Shown here in pieces: positions 22,005-32,795 of a stretch of 64,000 nt of DNA (positions are counted from its first letter, which is position 1; the number at the start of each line of letters is the position of its first letter). The translations under genes and the position numbers were made by a program. The stretch is from Tretioscincus oriximinensis. Its lineage: Eukaryota > Chordata > Lepidosauria > Squamata > Gymnophthalmidae. Below the pieces are notes generated by a model. It saw only the letters and a list, made by a program, of their open reading frames with translations. It had not been told where the DNA came from and searched no databases. The stretch covers positions 1,694,680-1,758,679 of the forward strand of contig JAJVDF010000139.1 of assembly GCA_022410635.1 (NCBI GenBank), given 5' to 3'.

Positions 22005-22240
22005 ACCACCTCCTCCTTTTCCTTTTTGTTTTCTTCCTCCTCTTCCTTTTCCTCTTCCTTTTCCTCTTCCTCCACTTCCTCTTCCTTTTCTTTTCCTCCT
22101 CTTCTTTTTCCTCCTCTTCCTTTTCCTCCTCTTCCTCCCTCTTCCTCTTCCTCTTCCTTTTCCTTCTCCTGTTGCTTCTTCTCCTTCTCCTTTTCCTTCT
22201 CCTTTTTCTTTTTCTTTTTCTTTTTGTTGTTGTTGTTGTT
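22005..22240. repeat. Polypyrimidine tract followed by (TTG)n
   Basis: About 220 bases of cct, ctt and cttt units end in seven copies of tgt/ttg at 22222-22246. The tract is long and almost purine-free on the plus strand. It produces all-Ser, all-Leu and all-Phe spurious frames. Confidence 0.88.
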
Positions 22241-22255
22241 GTTGTTATTATATGT

Positions 22256-23600
22256 GCAGGATATTCTTTGGCCTTAACCAAGTGATTTATACCACAAATG
22301 GAAGTAGTACAAAAGAGTATGTTGGTAGCCATCCACAAAATGGCTGCCTGTCCTGTCCTGTCCAATGTTTTGAAGCTGGGGAATGAAAGCATTTCTAGTT
22401 TCCAAAGTTGGTGAGGGACCCCACACTACCATGAGATGGACTGTTTGTGCCTTAGCATTTCTCATACCTTCCGTGTAATTTCAAGTGATCAATATGTACC
22501 TCCTTCTTCCACTTCTTAGATGGTTTCCATTTAATGTTCATTTTCCAAAACATTGAAAACACTCTAAAACTCTTGATATTCAGGTTACCACATGGAAAAT
22601 AAATCAGAATGTTACACATTTCACTAATGTATAGAAGATACAATTTCAGCAGGTACTATCTAAATTTCAAGCTACACATGTTGGAATGGATTTTTCTATC
22701 CAGACATTAAACATCTTGTATTCTTTTACCATGTGGTAACCCTAGAACAATAATGGAGGAGGAGGAGAAGTTTTTATAGCCCATTTTTATCAAGCGGCTC
22801 ACATAAGCAATGTATATCTGTGAAGAACACCGTGGCTGATCTGTGAAGAACACCGTGGCTGTGTTCAGACTGGAAAAAAGAAGTGGATTGAAAAGCAGNG
22901 AAATGGATCTAAATCCACTTTGCTGCTTTCCCTCCTTTCCTCCCACATTTTGACCCCATTTTAGTGACCTGACCAAGTGTTTGCTGAATCCAGGTGACAT
23001 GGCCTTTTATTTTTAAAAACTCTGGTTTTGTGCAAGTTTTCATTTGCATAATACCAGGGATTGCGTACCTAATAGAGCCAGAGAAGCCCCCCAAGATTGG
23101 GGTCCATGGCAGCAAGGGAACTGTTTTTTCCAGTAGTTTGAATTTCTTGGGCTGGAGCAGCAGCAGGGAAATTTAAAACTGCTTGCAAACGACAGTAACA
23201 GTGGCAGGAAATCTGGTGAGATCTTCTTTCCTGTTATGGGTCTTGATCCCTGGGATCCTTCTGGCTTTGCCAGAAGTCCCCCCAACCCAAGAAATGGGCA
23301 GAAGATTCCCCAAGAATCTGACAGCTGATACTCTCTGATCGGAGCAGATGGCAAACTGGTGCCAGAGTAGACTTAACACAAATTGTGTTAAGGTGAATTT
23401 ACCGGAGACTTCCAGATAAGAGTCTGGCACTCTAAGCACAAGACCACACGGAATCTCACAAATTGCCCCCNCAAACCATTTAGTCTCTCCTGACCAAAAT
23501 TCATATAACCCATCTATTGCTTTCACAATTGGGGAAAACTGAAATAATGTTATTCCATGAATGCATATGTTGCTCAAATGATGAACTTGCAATTAAAAGT
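22256..23600. other. Unassigned DNA with SINE remnants
   Basis: SINE-like pieces lie at 22756-22800 and 23401-23450 (tRNA-like head on the minus strand, 'gcttagagtgccagactctt'). There is an exact 23-bp tandem duplication at 22816-22861. No gene is visible. Confidence 0.45.
22816..22861. repeat. Exact 23-bp tandem duplication
   Basis: The unit atctgtgaagaacaccgtgg plus ctg occurs at 22816-22838 and again at 22839-22861 without mismatch. This is a recent slippage or replication duplication, or an assembly artefact. Confidence 0.9.
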
Positions 23601-24168
23601 NCAGCAAAGGAGCCAGCAATACTTTGAGATTAACTTGGGAAAAGTGGTTGGCATAAGCTTTCGTAGACATGTCTACTTCTTCAGATGCTGAGAGACTAAT
23701 GTCAGGGTCAGGTATTTATAGGAAACTGTGTGTGGGAGAAGACAAAGCAAATGCAATTTTAATAAGGTGATGAACTGCAGGTTAGAAAAACAGGTAAATA
23801 GCAGAAACTAATCCTCTCATGTGAAAAAGTCCCTGGGGCAACAAGAGGTAATGTCTGTTAGAGAATCAATTAAATACATAACAGGTTTCATAAAAATGTA
23901 TAGTTGACCAGGGAACCACTATCTCTGTTAAGTCCTTTGTTGATGGCCTGGAACTTATGAATGTATTCAGGTTCTGCTGCTTCTCTTTCCTTTGTAGTTT
24001 CTTTGTTCAAAGACTGCAGTCCTGAAGTCTGAGATGGAATCTCCTGGAAGGTTGAAGTGTTCAGCAACTGGTTTTTGTGTGTTTCCATTTTAAATATCTG
24101 ATTTGTGTCCATTTATTCTCTGGCAAAGGGATTGTCCTGTTTGCCCAATGTAGAGTGTAGAGGGTTGT
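23600..24168 (-). mobile_element. Penelope-like element 3' fragment with GIY-YIG endonuclease remnant
   Basis: From 24166 on the minus strand it reads LYIGQTGQSLCQRINGHKSD, a stop, then KPVAEHFNLPGDSISDFRTA and, with a frame change, EREAAEPEYIHKFQAINKGL. This is the order found in the GIY-YIG domain of Penelope-like retroelements (YIG, a conserved Arg, His before the substrate loop, and a late Glu). A stop and frameshift make it inactive. About 200 bases of UTR follow, then the terminal sequence 'gaagtagacatgtctacgaa' near 23680. A MITE abuts the 5' side at 24168. Confidence 0.82.
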
Positions 24169-24655
24169 CTACCCCGCCCTCCCAGTGGGGGAGCCATTTC
24201 CCTGGTTTTTACTAATGAAAAAAAATTAAAAAAAAAATTTTGAAACAAAAATTCACGACACCACCATTAGGTGGCTTTGGCAACCGGTAGCAGCTCCTGA
24301 AGGCACCCTCCACCTCTCTCAGGCACTTCAAACAATTCTTGCACACTTAAAAAAAGATTTTTTTTTAAAAAAAACAATACACTGCACCACCACTAGGGGC
24401 CTCTAGCAACCGGGGCCAGCTGAAGGCAACCTCCTCTAAATAAAAAAATTCTGATGCACTCCAAAAATTCTCACAGTTTAAAAATTCTTGCACACTTAAA
24501 AAATTCTCACATGCTTCACAGATTTCTCAGGTGAGAATTTCAGAAGGGAATGCAAGTTGCTGGGTAATCTGCACATTTATGAATATTTATGAATATGCAA
24601 ATTAGCATGAATATTAATTATCTTGGTTTGGTCCTCAGAAAATCTGGTCCGTCTA
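24168..24655. mobile_element. Long TA-MITE related to the foldback family (truncated left end)
   Basis: The right terminus aaatctggtccgtcta resembles the family terminus and ends at TA (24654-24655). The left part, gtctaccccgccctcccag, matches the inner part of the left end of the long copy at 41653 (opposite orientation), so about 50 bases are missing. The octamer ATGCAAAT sits at 24595-24602 within a near-palindrome of TATGAATA and ATTAGCAT units. No coding frame. Confidence 0.7.
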
Positions 24656-25055
24656 GTTGAAGTCAAAATAATTGCAGTTTTTTTTAAAAAAAAACTAATA
24701 CAATTTTGCATACTTCTGAAATGTAATGGCTAATCTATTGAATTAAATGTTCAGGGGTTTGAACTACCACAAGACCACATTATGCAAAACTACCTCACAG
24801 GGTTATTGTGAGTATAAGGGAATAATATGTGTCATCCTTAAATGATTTGAAGAAGGTGAGATATATATATACTATAAATATTACAAATGAATAAACTGCC
24901 TGTGTTTTACATATGGGAGAAATTAATTCTAGAAAACTGTAAAACAATTGAACTCAGACCCAGAATCTGTATCTGGTAGTAATCTATCATCAAAGTTTTG
25001 TTATAATGTTTTATAACATTCTCCTCTTTCTGGCCAAAACCTTTAGCTAGAGTTT
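24656..25055. other. A/T-rich unassigned DNA
   Basis: There is a short (TA)n patch near 24861-24870. No genes or clear repeat. Confidence 0.4.
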
Positions 25056-25362
25056 GAACATAAGAACATAAGAGGAGCCCTGCTGAATTGGACCTGAGCC
25101 CACCTATTCCTGCATTCTGTCTCCCACAGAGGCCCCCCAATTGCACCGACATTGGCAGTCTGGAGCAGCAGAAGGCAAAATCTTCAACTGTTCCCGANGC
25201 CCTGCGAATGGCATTTCAGGAATCCTGTCTGTTACTCCAGCTCAGAGGCAGTACTGAGACATCCATCCTAGTAGCNATTTATACCCTTGGCTTCCATGAA
25301 CTTGTCTAATCCTGTCTCAAAGCTATCCAGGTTGCTAGCTACCACCACCTCTTCTGAAAGTA
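25056..25362 (-). mobile_element. CR1 3' end
   Basis: It begins 'gaacataagaacataagag' and ends near 'cacctcttctgaaagtagc'. The 3' UTR is diverged relative to the 16137 type, suggesting an older subfamily. Confidence 0.82.
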
Positions 25363-25800
25363 GCTTGCTATAATTTGCTTCATGTTTCCCCTTTCACAAA
25401 AGGACAGAAAACAGCCTAAGCAGTTCCTCCGTAAACTGATTATACTTATAAAAAAAATTCTGTCACAAATCAAGAAAAACAGCAACAGAAAACTAATTTT
25501 CTTTTAAAAATATGAAAAGAGGAAGCTGAGTAAAATGGAGTAATTAATCTTGCAATAAAATAATTGTTTACAGTTAAATTAATGTAACATGCATTCCTCA
25601 GCAGATAATAAATTATGGGTTTTCTCATTAGCATTTGAATTGATTTCCTCTAATTTCTGAGCAACACGCAGGCATGTGACTAGATTAAGTTTAATTGGAC
25701 TACAGCTGGTACTGACTGCGAGTGGATAGAGGAAGGAAGCTTTCTAACTCACTAGCTGCTTTTATGCTTCCTCCCGTTGTCTTCATTCCGTTCTTCAATT
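25363..25800. other. Apparently unique A/T-rich DNA, candidate conserved non-coding stretch
   Basis: 25560-25720 has no repeat signature and is dense in homeodomain-type cores (TAAT, ATTA), plus 'acgcaggcatgtgac'. I infer possible conserved non-coding function from composition alone. Confidence 0.3.
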
Positions 25801-25806
25801 GTTGTG

Positions 25807-25900
25807 CGCAGATTTCAGAGAAATAGCCGTGTTAGTCTGGGTCAGAATATCTAGCAAGTGGGTCATGTAGCATTTTAGAGATTAACATAGAAAAAAATTA
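25807..25900 (-). mobile_element. Penelope-like terminal fragment
   Basis: 'cagatttcagagaaatagcc', 'gtgttagtctgggtcag' and 'gtagcattttagagattaac' is the terminal sequence also found at 29548 and at 35425. Only the tail is present. Confidence 0.6.
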
Positions 25901-26119
25901 AAAAGCCATGAGGTAAGGTGCTCTGGGACTCCTTTGCTAGATATTGTTGTGTTCAGGTATGGTAAGAAATNGAACTGGAATAAACTAAACTATGAGTCTG
26001 TGATCTTTGTGCAAGTTCAANGATAGGAAATTTTCCATCCCCGAAAACACATTTCCAGGGTGAGAAATTCCTGCCCAGACAGCCCTATTCCTTCTGGTCC
26101 CGCTCGTTCCGGGTCATGC

Positions 26120-26295
26120 AACTTCTGGCCCCGGGCATTTTAGGTCATGTGACTTCTTGCCCCAGCCTTTTTTGGTTGCATATTTATTTCCATGTGACTA
26201 AAACGGGGAGTGGCCAGAAGTCCCACGACCNTTTTTGGTCACACGATTACTTCCATGTGACTAAAAAGGGGCAGGGTAGAAGTCACATGTCCCAA
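26120..26295. repeat. Local direct and inverted repeats (about 62-bp unit)
   Basis: Two adjacent units, about 26168-26230 and 26232-26292, share 'ttccatgtgactaaaa' and 'ggccagaagtc'-like parts. An upstream inverted relative, 'ggtcatgtgacttcttgccc', lies at 26142. Origin unknown. Confidence 0.6.
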
Positions 26296-27435
26296 AATGA
26301 CCAAAGTTATCAGGAAGCGGGTGGGGCCTAGAGNGGGGGGAGTAGAAACTCGGATCCTGGAGTTGCCCCCAAAATCGGTTTAGAAACTCATCCATGTATG
26401 AGTTTCTTGTGCGACTTTCCATAGTTGTGTGAGTTTTGTGTAACAAAATGGCTGCCGGAAGAGTGCGTCATTGTGTGCACAGAAAACATTTTTTGTCAGA
26501 AGATGACAGAACCAGAAAAGTTGGACTGTACTAGANTGATGTGAACAAGGCGAATGAGAAACGCTAAACAAGAATGTTGGGAAATTCTGGAATAAACAAG
26601 TTTCATTTGGATACATAACACAAACCTTTCTAAAAGAAAACAAAAACTGAGTATGTATATTAAAATAAATAGCAACATATAAAACAGCCACAAGCATCTT
26701 CCTCCTCTCCCAATGGTTGATAAGGCCATAAATCATCAGAAGTGGGGGAGGATAACCAAATTATTTAATCCCTCATTCTAATAGGAAGTATTGCTACTAT
26801 AATTTCCGTTCTCCATGGGACAAATCTCTCACATGATCTCTATATTAAATCTTCCTTGAGTCANAAGATATCTCACTCCTAACATCCTAACTGGGATTTT
26901 GCTCTGCAGGAGAGCTATAATCCTCCGTATTTGTTTGACAGTGGTTAATGGTGGGGGTTATCATAAATTGAAATGCAAGCGCACTTAAATTTTTCTAATA
27001 AATAAGGTGCTATGTTGTTTCAAAGCTGCCTTTTCACCTCATTACAGGCTCAGCAGAGTGAGGAGTGATGTCATGGTTGACCTAACACCAGTGTGCCCAT
27101 AAATGCTACAGTATGTTCCCTTCCTAACTTCCTGGTTAAAGCACTAAGAAGCTGCTTAATACGAAATTCATGTTGTGCTGACAGATTTAAAAGTTGCCAC
27201 AACCTGGAACAGACAGCAGCTGAAGTTTACTGACATATCAGACCCATACTCTTAAGTGATGACATTTTCTGTTGAAAGAGTTATGTTTCTCTCATATACA
27301 ATTGCCATCCGTCATCAGAAGTAGGCAGAAAGACAGAGGAGAAGGAGGGAGCATGTCTATTCAATGGCCAACTTTTGATTGAATGCAAAATATTCATGGT
27401 CATCTTGGAGGACCACACACTGCGGTTTTCAGATA
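26296..27435. other. Unassigned non-coding DNA
   Basis: No repeat family or gene was recognised. The open frames at 26380-26736 have no domain. Confidence 0.35.
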
Positions 27436-28030
27436 AGGCACCCTTTTTAGGCTTCAGTTGATGCCTTGGGCTGCAGCCCCACAGGAGGTATTTACCAGCC
27501 TGGGAATGCCTTGGAAAGGCAGCTCTGCCACACTGAATTGTAGGCCATCAGCACTCCTTGCACTGAAACAGCCCATTGCGCAGCAATTTCTTAACACATG
27601 AAAAGAGTGATTCAGTAGTGGAACCCTCCAGTGACCTGCTCCTATTGCTACATGCAGCGTGCAGCTTGGAGGTCTTCCATGATTGGGGCAAGATCTCTGC
27701 GCAAAGTCATGCAAGATAGGCTCCCAGCCGCCAGTCGAAGAGCTCGTGCGTACCACATGCCGGGAGCTACATTTATGCGATAGCTGTGTCCCAATGGTTG
27801 CCACAGTGGCATGGTGCTCCTCGTGAGTAGGTTGCCGGCGCAGCTGTGCAACAACGAGGTAAGTGTGGGTGGGCAATTGGCTATGGCCCACTATAGCCTT
27901 AAAATGCAGGCTATGGTCAATCGTGTGGAGGCACCCTTGGATGAGGAGAACCTAATTCTGGTTACAGGAAAGAGACACCCAGTGCTACGTATAGAAAAAA
28001 CTCTGTGCCTTTTCTGCACTTACTAATTTC
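27436..28030. other. GC-richer block of unknown nature with overlapping open frames
   Basis: The minus strand is open for 145 codons (27891-27454), another minus frame is open at 27854-27648, and a plus frame is open at 27811-28026. None shows a domain I recognise. The block is richer in CpG than its surroundings, and 'gaggtaagtgtgggtg' at 27858 would fit a splice donor. It may be a decayed transposase or a host pseudogene, but neither is shown. I do not call a CDS. Confidence 0.3.
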
Positions 28031-28249
28031 CAAAGAAGGACTCATATTATAAGCTTCTGGGCTGCCATCACATTATGGGATGGAGATTTATTTTTACTTT
28101 TTGTGAATTAATGAAGTAAAAAAAAAGCACTTGCACCACAGTTCTTTTAAAAGTAACTCTTATGAAGGTCTTGCCTTCTTAGCAACTACTTTGTAGCAAC
28201 AAGAGCTCCCCATTCATTAGACAGCACCAGCCTAATTTTCAGGGAGCTC

Positions 28250-28800
28250 ACTGGACAATGGCAGTAGCAGGCTGAGATGGGCTTTGGAACCTAGTCAATC
28301 TTCCTGCTCCATTATGTCTTAATTCCTTTTCACTCGAAGAGTAATTGTCTTGCATCTGTGGAATGGGGAGATCTAGAGAGACTTTTAGGTTCTTAACCCA
28401 TCTCTGGGCTGTCCTTAACTTTAAGTCTGAGATAGACCAGGTGCCAGTTGTCAACAATAACAAACGACCAGCTTCCGGTTTTTCATCTATGGGCAGAATT
28501 TTTGTTTCCAGATTAATGAGCATCAGTTATATTATATTCCAACCGGCTTTTCTAGATGGTTTTTTTTCACAATGACAACGGCTTATTTAAAAGCTTGGAT
28601 GCCCAGCAGCTTCAGGAAGTAGCAATTAGCAGCATCAGTAGTCCAAATGTGAAGAAAGTGAAATGGGTGTTATTGTGCTGGCAGCAAGAGCTGCTGGGAA
28701 GTGTAGTCCAAGTAGCAGTCTATTCTGCCCAGCTTGTATGGAGCCCTGGACTATAGCTTCCAGTCTGCACTGTGGCTAGACCTGGACAGAAGAATACTTT
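28250..28800 (+). repeat. Unclassified dispersed repeat (family R, copy 1)
   Basis: From about 28435 it matches 55868-56222 in the same order and orientation. Shared blocks are 'aacgaccagcttccgg', 'gcagaatttttgtttccag', 'aaaagcttggatgcccagca', 'gcagcatcagtagtccaaat' and 'gctgctgggaagtgtagtcc'. The limits are approximate and no coding is seen. It carries an SBS-like site at 28693-28707. Confidence 0.6.
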
Positions 28801-29545
28801 CTCAGCCAATCTGTGCTCACTACCACCCACAAGAAACATTTTTGCTGCTACAGGAAGTTGGCTTGGGAACTCATCTATATGTTTACATGCAGTTGGCAAG
28901 TGGTATCATTCATACATCAGCCTGTCCTTTCTTTCCGGAATATTCAAGGTTAGAGAAGGCCAATTAGAAATGGGGTGAGAATATGAGCATCACATGCTAC
29001 CATTTCTAAGAAACCATTGAGCTGATTTTTTGCTATATACAAATACAGCCTAAAAACATTAGATTCTCTGGAAGTCCAGATTCTGGTAAACTGTAAATCT
29101 GTTGCAGGAAAATTCCAAACCTAAGATCCCACCATTACATTTGGCTAGGTTTCCTAAGCTATTTAGTAAATAGCTGTCATCGAGTTGGCATCAACCCTTG
29201 GTGATAAAATATGAAACGGAAAGAGATTTACAACGATAAGCCCAAGAAAGTTTTGCCTTTCAACTGACTCTGATGCTGAAAGGACATTATTTTTTTTAAA
29301 AAAAAACTTGCCTTTGAAATTTAAATACCTGTATTTTTGTGTAACCTTGGAATTCTTCACTAGTTATTCGATTTCATATTCATTTAGTATTCCATCACAC
29401 ATAAACACATATTCCTCAAAGATTTATGGGTGTAATGCAAAGTTATGCAAATAAATAAGCAATACATATTAATATTGGCCTAGAGTTCCCCCCTCACGAA
29501 TGGCACTATGTCTCCAGAAGGTATACCAGATGTTTCATATTAGTA
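28801..29545. other. Unassigned non-coding DNA
   Basis: Nothing recognisable apart from short A/T runs near 29291-29306. Confidence 0.4.
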
Positions 29546-29547
29546 GA

Positions 29548-29670
29548 TTTCAAAGAAATGGCCACGATAGACTGGGCCCAGAAAATCTAGCCAGGGGGTC
29601 TTATAGCACTTTAGGGACTAACAAGAAATAGGATATGCAGCATGAGCTTTTGCAGACTGCTGATCTCACA
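29548..29670 (-). mobile_element. Penelope-like terminal fragment
   Basis: 'agatttcaaagaaatggcca', 'cttatagcactttagggact' and 'agcatgagcttttgcagact' is a diverged copy of the Penelope tail seen at 35425-35540. Confidence 0.55.
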
Positions 29671-29734
29671 GTGGGAAGTCTCATATGATTTCAACTGTAA
29701 AAAATGCCATCTAACTTTTAAAGTAGCCGAAATG

Positions 29735-29933
29735 AAAGGCTAAGTTCTTGTCCCTTGTTCTCACTGAGTCTTATTCTGGGTTTTATGTTGGGACAGAGTT
29801 TGAACATTCACATGCCAGTGAATGTGGATGCCAGGCCCATTCGAGGCCTGCCATAGTCTATATTAGTTTATAGATGACAGGCTGCTATTCAGAGGTATAA
29901 TGCCAAAAAAGGCTTAGTGGGGACACAGCCAAA
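29735..29933. mobile_element. MITE of family M (193 bp, AAA duplication)
   Basis: The element is 29738-29930. The left end is ggctaagttcttgtccc and the right end is ggggacacagcc, with 'actgagtcttattctgggtt' inside the left end. AAA flanks both sides. The family resembles the complete copy at 57969. Confidence 0.6.
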
Positions 29934-29948
29934 GAAAGTGGTTTAAAG

Positions 29949-30126
29949 TAGGCTGACCAGATGACCACTTTTTGGGTGTGTGTGTGTTGAAAACCCGGTT
30001 TTGGGATGCCTCCCAGTTTTTTCTGAGGAATTTTTTTTCAAAAAAAGATTTTTCTTTTGAAAAANNTTTTTTTTTCTCAGATAAAACCAGGAGGCACCCC
30101 AAAAACGGGGTCATCTGGTCAGCTTA
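29949..30126. mobile_element. Palindromic foldback MITE (copy 2)
   Basis: The element is 29951-30124 between TA dinucleotides. It starts ggctgaccagatgacc and ends ggtcatctggtcagct. The arms fold back over 70-80 bases around a T/A-rich loop that includes two Ns. It is structurally the same as copy 1. Confidence 0.82.
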
Positions 30127-30140
30127 GAGAGTAATAGGTC

Positions 30141-30560
30141 AACATAAGAGGAGCCTTGCTGAATCCAAAGCCCATCTAGTCCAGAGCCCATCTAGTCCAG
30201 CATTCTGTCTTACATAGAAGCCCGCTAATTGCACCTGGGCAGTCCGAACAGAAGAAGGCAAAATCTTCACCTTTTCATGACACCCTGCAAATGGTATTTC
30301 AGGAATCCTGACATATTGCTCCATCCTGGAGCAATCAAATGATCCACCTTATTAGTTACTTAAACACTTGGTGTCCATAAACTTGTCTTATCATGTCTTA
30401 AAACTATCCAAGCTGCTAGCTACCACCACCTCTTCTGGAAGTAAATTCCAAAGGCCGATGATCCTCTGGGTGAAAAATAATTTCCTTTGTCTGTTCTTGC
30501 TCTTCTGCCCATCAGTTTCAAGGAATTCCCGGTGGTCTAAATAGAGAGAACTGTTGTGAT
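30141..30560 (-). mobile_element. CR1 3' end
   Basis: It begins 'aacataagaggagccttgct', with a small internal duplication ('agcccatctagtccag' twice at 30169-30200). The 3' UTR continues to 'ggaattcccggtggtcta'. A foldback MITE lies immediately upstream. Confidence 0.8.
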
Positions 30561-30925
30561 ACACCCTTAGAGTCCATCCCCACTCACGATATTTAGTGAG
30601 GTGGAAGTAACATCACCTTCAATTCACCCCAAGAGATAATGCATGTTCAGTGATCTGTTGTGGTGGAGTTTTTAGCCACTGTAGTTTTTGCAATTCAGCA
30701 GCGGGCATTTTTATAATCCCAAAAAACCCTTCATGGAGACATTCAGCAACATGCCCATAGCAAATCCTGTGGGACTTCAAGGATTCCTCTTAATTAATTG
30801 GCTCTCAGCTCACAGAGAATGCTTGGAATTGGAGTAAGGCAAGCACAATAATTCCTTTTGTGAGATTGCTAGGCAATGAGCGGCGGGGAAACTTGAGGTA
30901 AGTGAGGCAAAACGTGAGATGGGGA
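30560..30925 (-). repeat. Old dispersed repeat with SBS-like motif (family F)
   Basis: Blocks 'ggctctcagctcacagagaa' and 'tgcttggaattggagtaagg' match the reverse of the 19375 copy. The SBS-like core at 30818-30837 is degraded. Confidence 0.5.
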
Positions 30926-31627
30926 AAGGTCCATAGGGTCAGCCTGCACTGTAATGGCCTACTGGTAAGCACAATAGAGCCCCAACATTTTGCAAGAACT
31001 CCAAGTATATGTATGTAGGCAGTGGTTAGTAGGTGTATTTTAGAGAATATAGCATCTTGTAATTCAAAATTTAAGGGCTTCTCTTTTTAAAGAGCCTTGT
31101 TTTACTAATGTCCACAATCTTTATAGATTACTGCCAGGTTGGAATCACCAGTATATATCCTCTATCCATAAAGTTAGGTTTTCTGGTAAGACAGCTGATA
31201 ATTAAAGACAAGCAATTAAAGGCATTGAAAATTAATGCCTCTTAGAAATTGATGGCATTGCCTAAAGCTTCTTCATGTTAGCTAAAGCACAAGGTTATGC
31301 AGTGTGGTTCGGTGTCAGTTTTGAGATCTGAAGAATGTTGTGGAGTGCCCCTGTTGCAGATTCACGATTGCATAACAGTTTTGAAAAAAATTATACATTT
31401 GTACAAAATGTTGCTGTGAAGTGGAATTTACGCAGACTCTGTTTTTTAGAACTCAAATGTGGGCAAAACTCTACATAATTCACATCAACCACTTCAAAAA
31501 TGTATCAGGTGACCTCTTCTTATGTACCATTAGCAACCCAGGGATGGAGAGAAGAGTGATTGGAGAGGTGTAATTCGACGTGTGATCTTTAACCTCAAAT
31601 TTTCAACTATGCTATTGGCACAAATGG
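30926..31627. other. Unassigned non-coding DNA
   Basis: Nothing recognised; the sequence is A/T-rich. Confidence 0.4.
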
Positions 31628-31923
31628 TTCTGTTGGCTAAGCAGTGATTTTTCAACTTACAGATTGGGTTTCGAGTCTTTGTGTCGGATGTGGAGAGGGA
31701 TGAACACTTTCTATTAGCCTGCAGCTGTAGCCAGTCCAGCTATTTGAAAACAAGCATTGCAAGAAATTGCAACAGACAGTGGCTAGATAAATGGGAACCA
31801 CCATAGCACTGTGCGGAAGATAGAATGTAACTCTTTGGGCGAAAAATAAGCTTGTAAGCTGCTTTGAGTAACTTTGGGCAAGAAAAGCAGAGTATAAAAC
31901 CCAGTTCTTCCTCCTCTTCCTCT

Positions 31924-31958
<35 letters not shown>

Positions 31959-31982
31959 TTCTCCTCCTCCTCCTCCTCCTTC
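31628..31982 (+). repeat. Near full-length tRNA-derived SINE with (CCTCTT)n tail
   Basis: It has the head 'ttggctaagcagtgattttt', the B-box-like 'gggtttcgagtc', and a body with 'gcctgcagctgtagccagtc' and 'aaatgggaaccaccatagca'. The 3' box is 'cttgtaagctgctttgag', then 'agagtataaaacccagttc' and a pyrimidine microsatellite at 31905-31981. This copy and those at 41055 and 60756 define the family. Confidence 0.82.
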
Positions 31983-32635
31983 TCATATGCTGCCCGCAAA
32001 CAAACCAAAGTAGATGTCCTAGAATCGATCAGAGTATTACCATCTAAAGGACCTACCCCTCTGAAAGGGGTGACCTTTTTAGGGAAACTGAGAGAATTAA
32101 TGCACCGGATGCCCCTTCTATACGGAATGGTTTTGGATGGTTCTTTAGCCACTGATCTCATTTTACTTGGAAGATTAATTTCTGGGTTGAGCCTTGTTCT
32201 GGTGTGTCTTTCTGGCTAGAGAATTTGTCTCCATGCTAAAGACCTATGGAGGGTAAAAAGGAGCAGTACAAAACTCTATTATTAGTTTGACTGATATTCT
32301 CCTACCCCTGCGCTAATGAAGTTCTCCCAATGAAATAGGCTTTATTAAGCCACCAAAGGGCTCTAAATTCAATGGAGCCATAGTTTTGATCTGTGAGGAA
32401 ACGTTATTGCATATATGCGTGAGCATTGAATTGGCAAAGTTTTTAAGAGAAAAAATTGCAGTCATTCCTTGTACAACATTATAGTTTGGTTCTAATAGAT
32501 CACAATTTAGTACAAAACTACAGCTGCAGTCAGGAACACTCAAAGACTCATCCTTTGGATGAAATCTCCAAAAAGTCACTTCTTCGACATCTGAGATTTC
32601 ATAGCTCTGAAGGCATTTCTTTAAGTTGAATTGGA
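31983..32635. other. Unassigned non-coding DNA
   Basis: No gene or repeat recognised. The minus-strand open frame through 31652-32161 is driven by the SINE microsatellite. Confidence 0.4.
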
Positions 32636-32795
32636 CAGGAAATATTTGTATTTATTGATTTGCATTTTTATCCTGGCCTATACCCAAAGATACCAGGGCC
32701 GGTTTAGCAGTAAAACACCAATTAAAAATAAGCACAATAAAAGCAATACAGGATTTAGAAGTGGAAAAGGAAAACAGTTCCCCATTGGGTGGCCA
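32636..32795 (-). repeat. AAAT-tailed dispersed repeat 3' end
   Basis: 'ttgtatttattgatttgc', 'tatcctggcctatacccaaa' and a long A-rich part resemble the fragment at 11500. Confidence 0.45.

Larger units (their letters stand above)
21085..22255 (+). repeat. tRNA-SINE-related repeat with long (CCTCTT)n tail, broken by Harbinger-like MITEs
   Basis: SINE body fragments are visible at 21100-21256 ('ggaaacaagcaattgcaagt'), 21530-21574 ('gcctttgggtgaaaagaagc') and 21959-22000 ('gagtccctttgggtgagaac'). They are separated by two family H insertions. The element ends in a polypyrimidine tail (22005-22235). It resembles the repeat at 43440, which begins in the same way. Confidence 0.65.
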
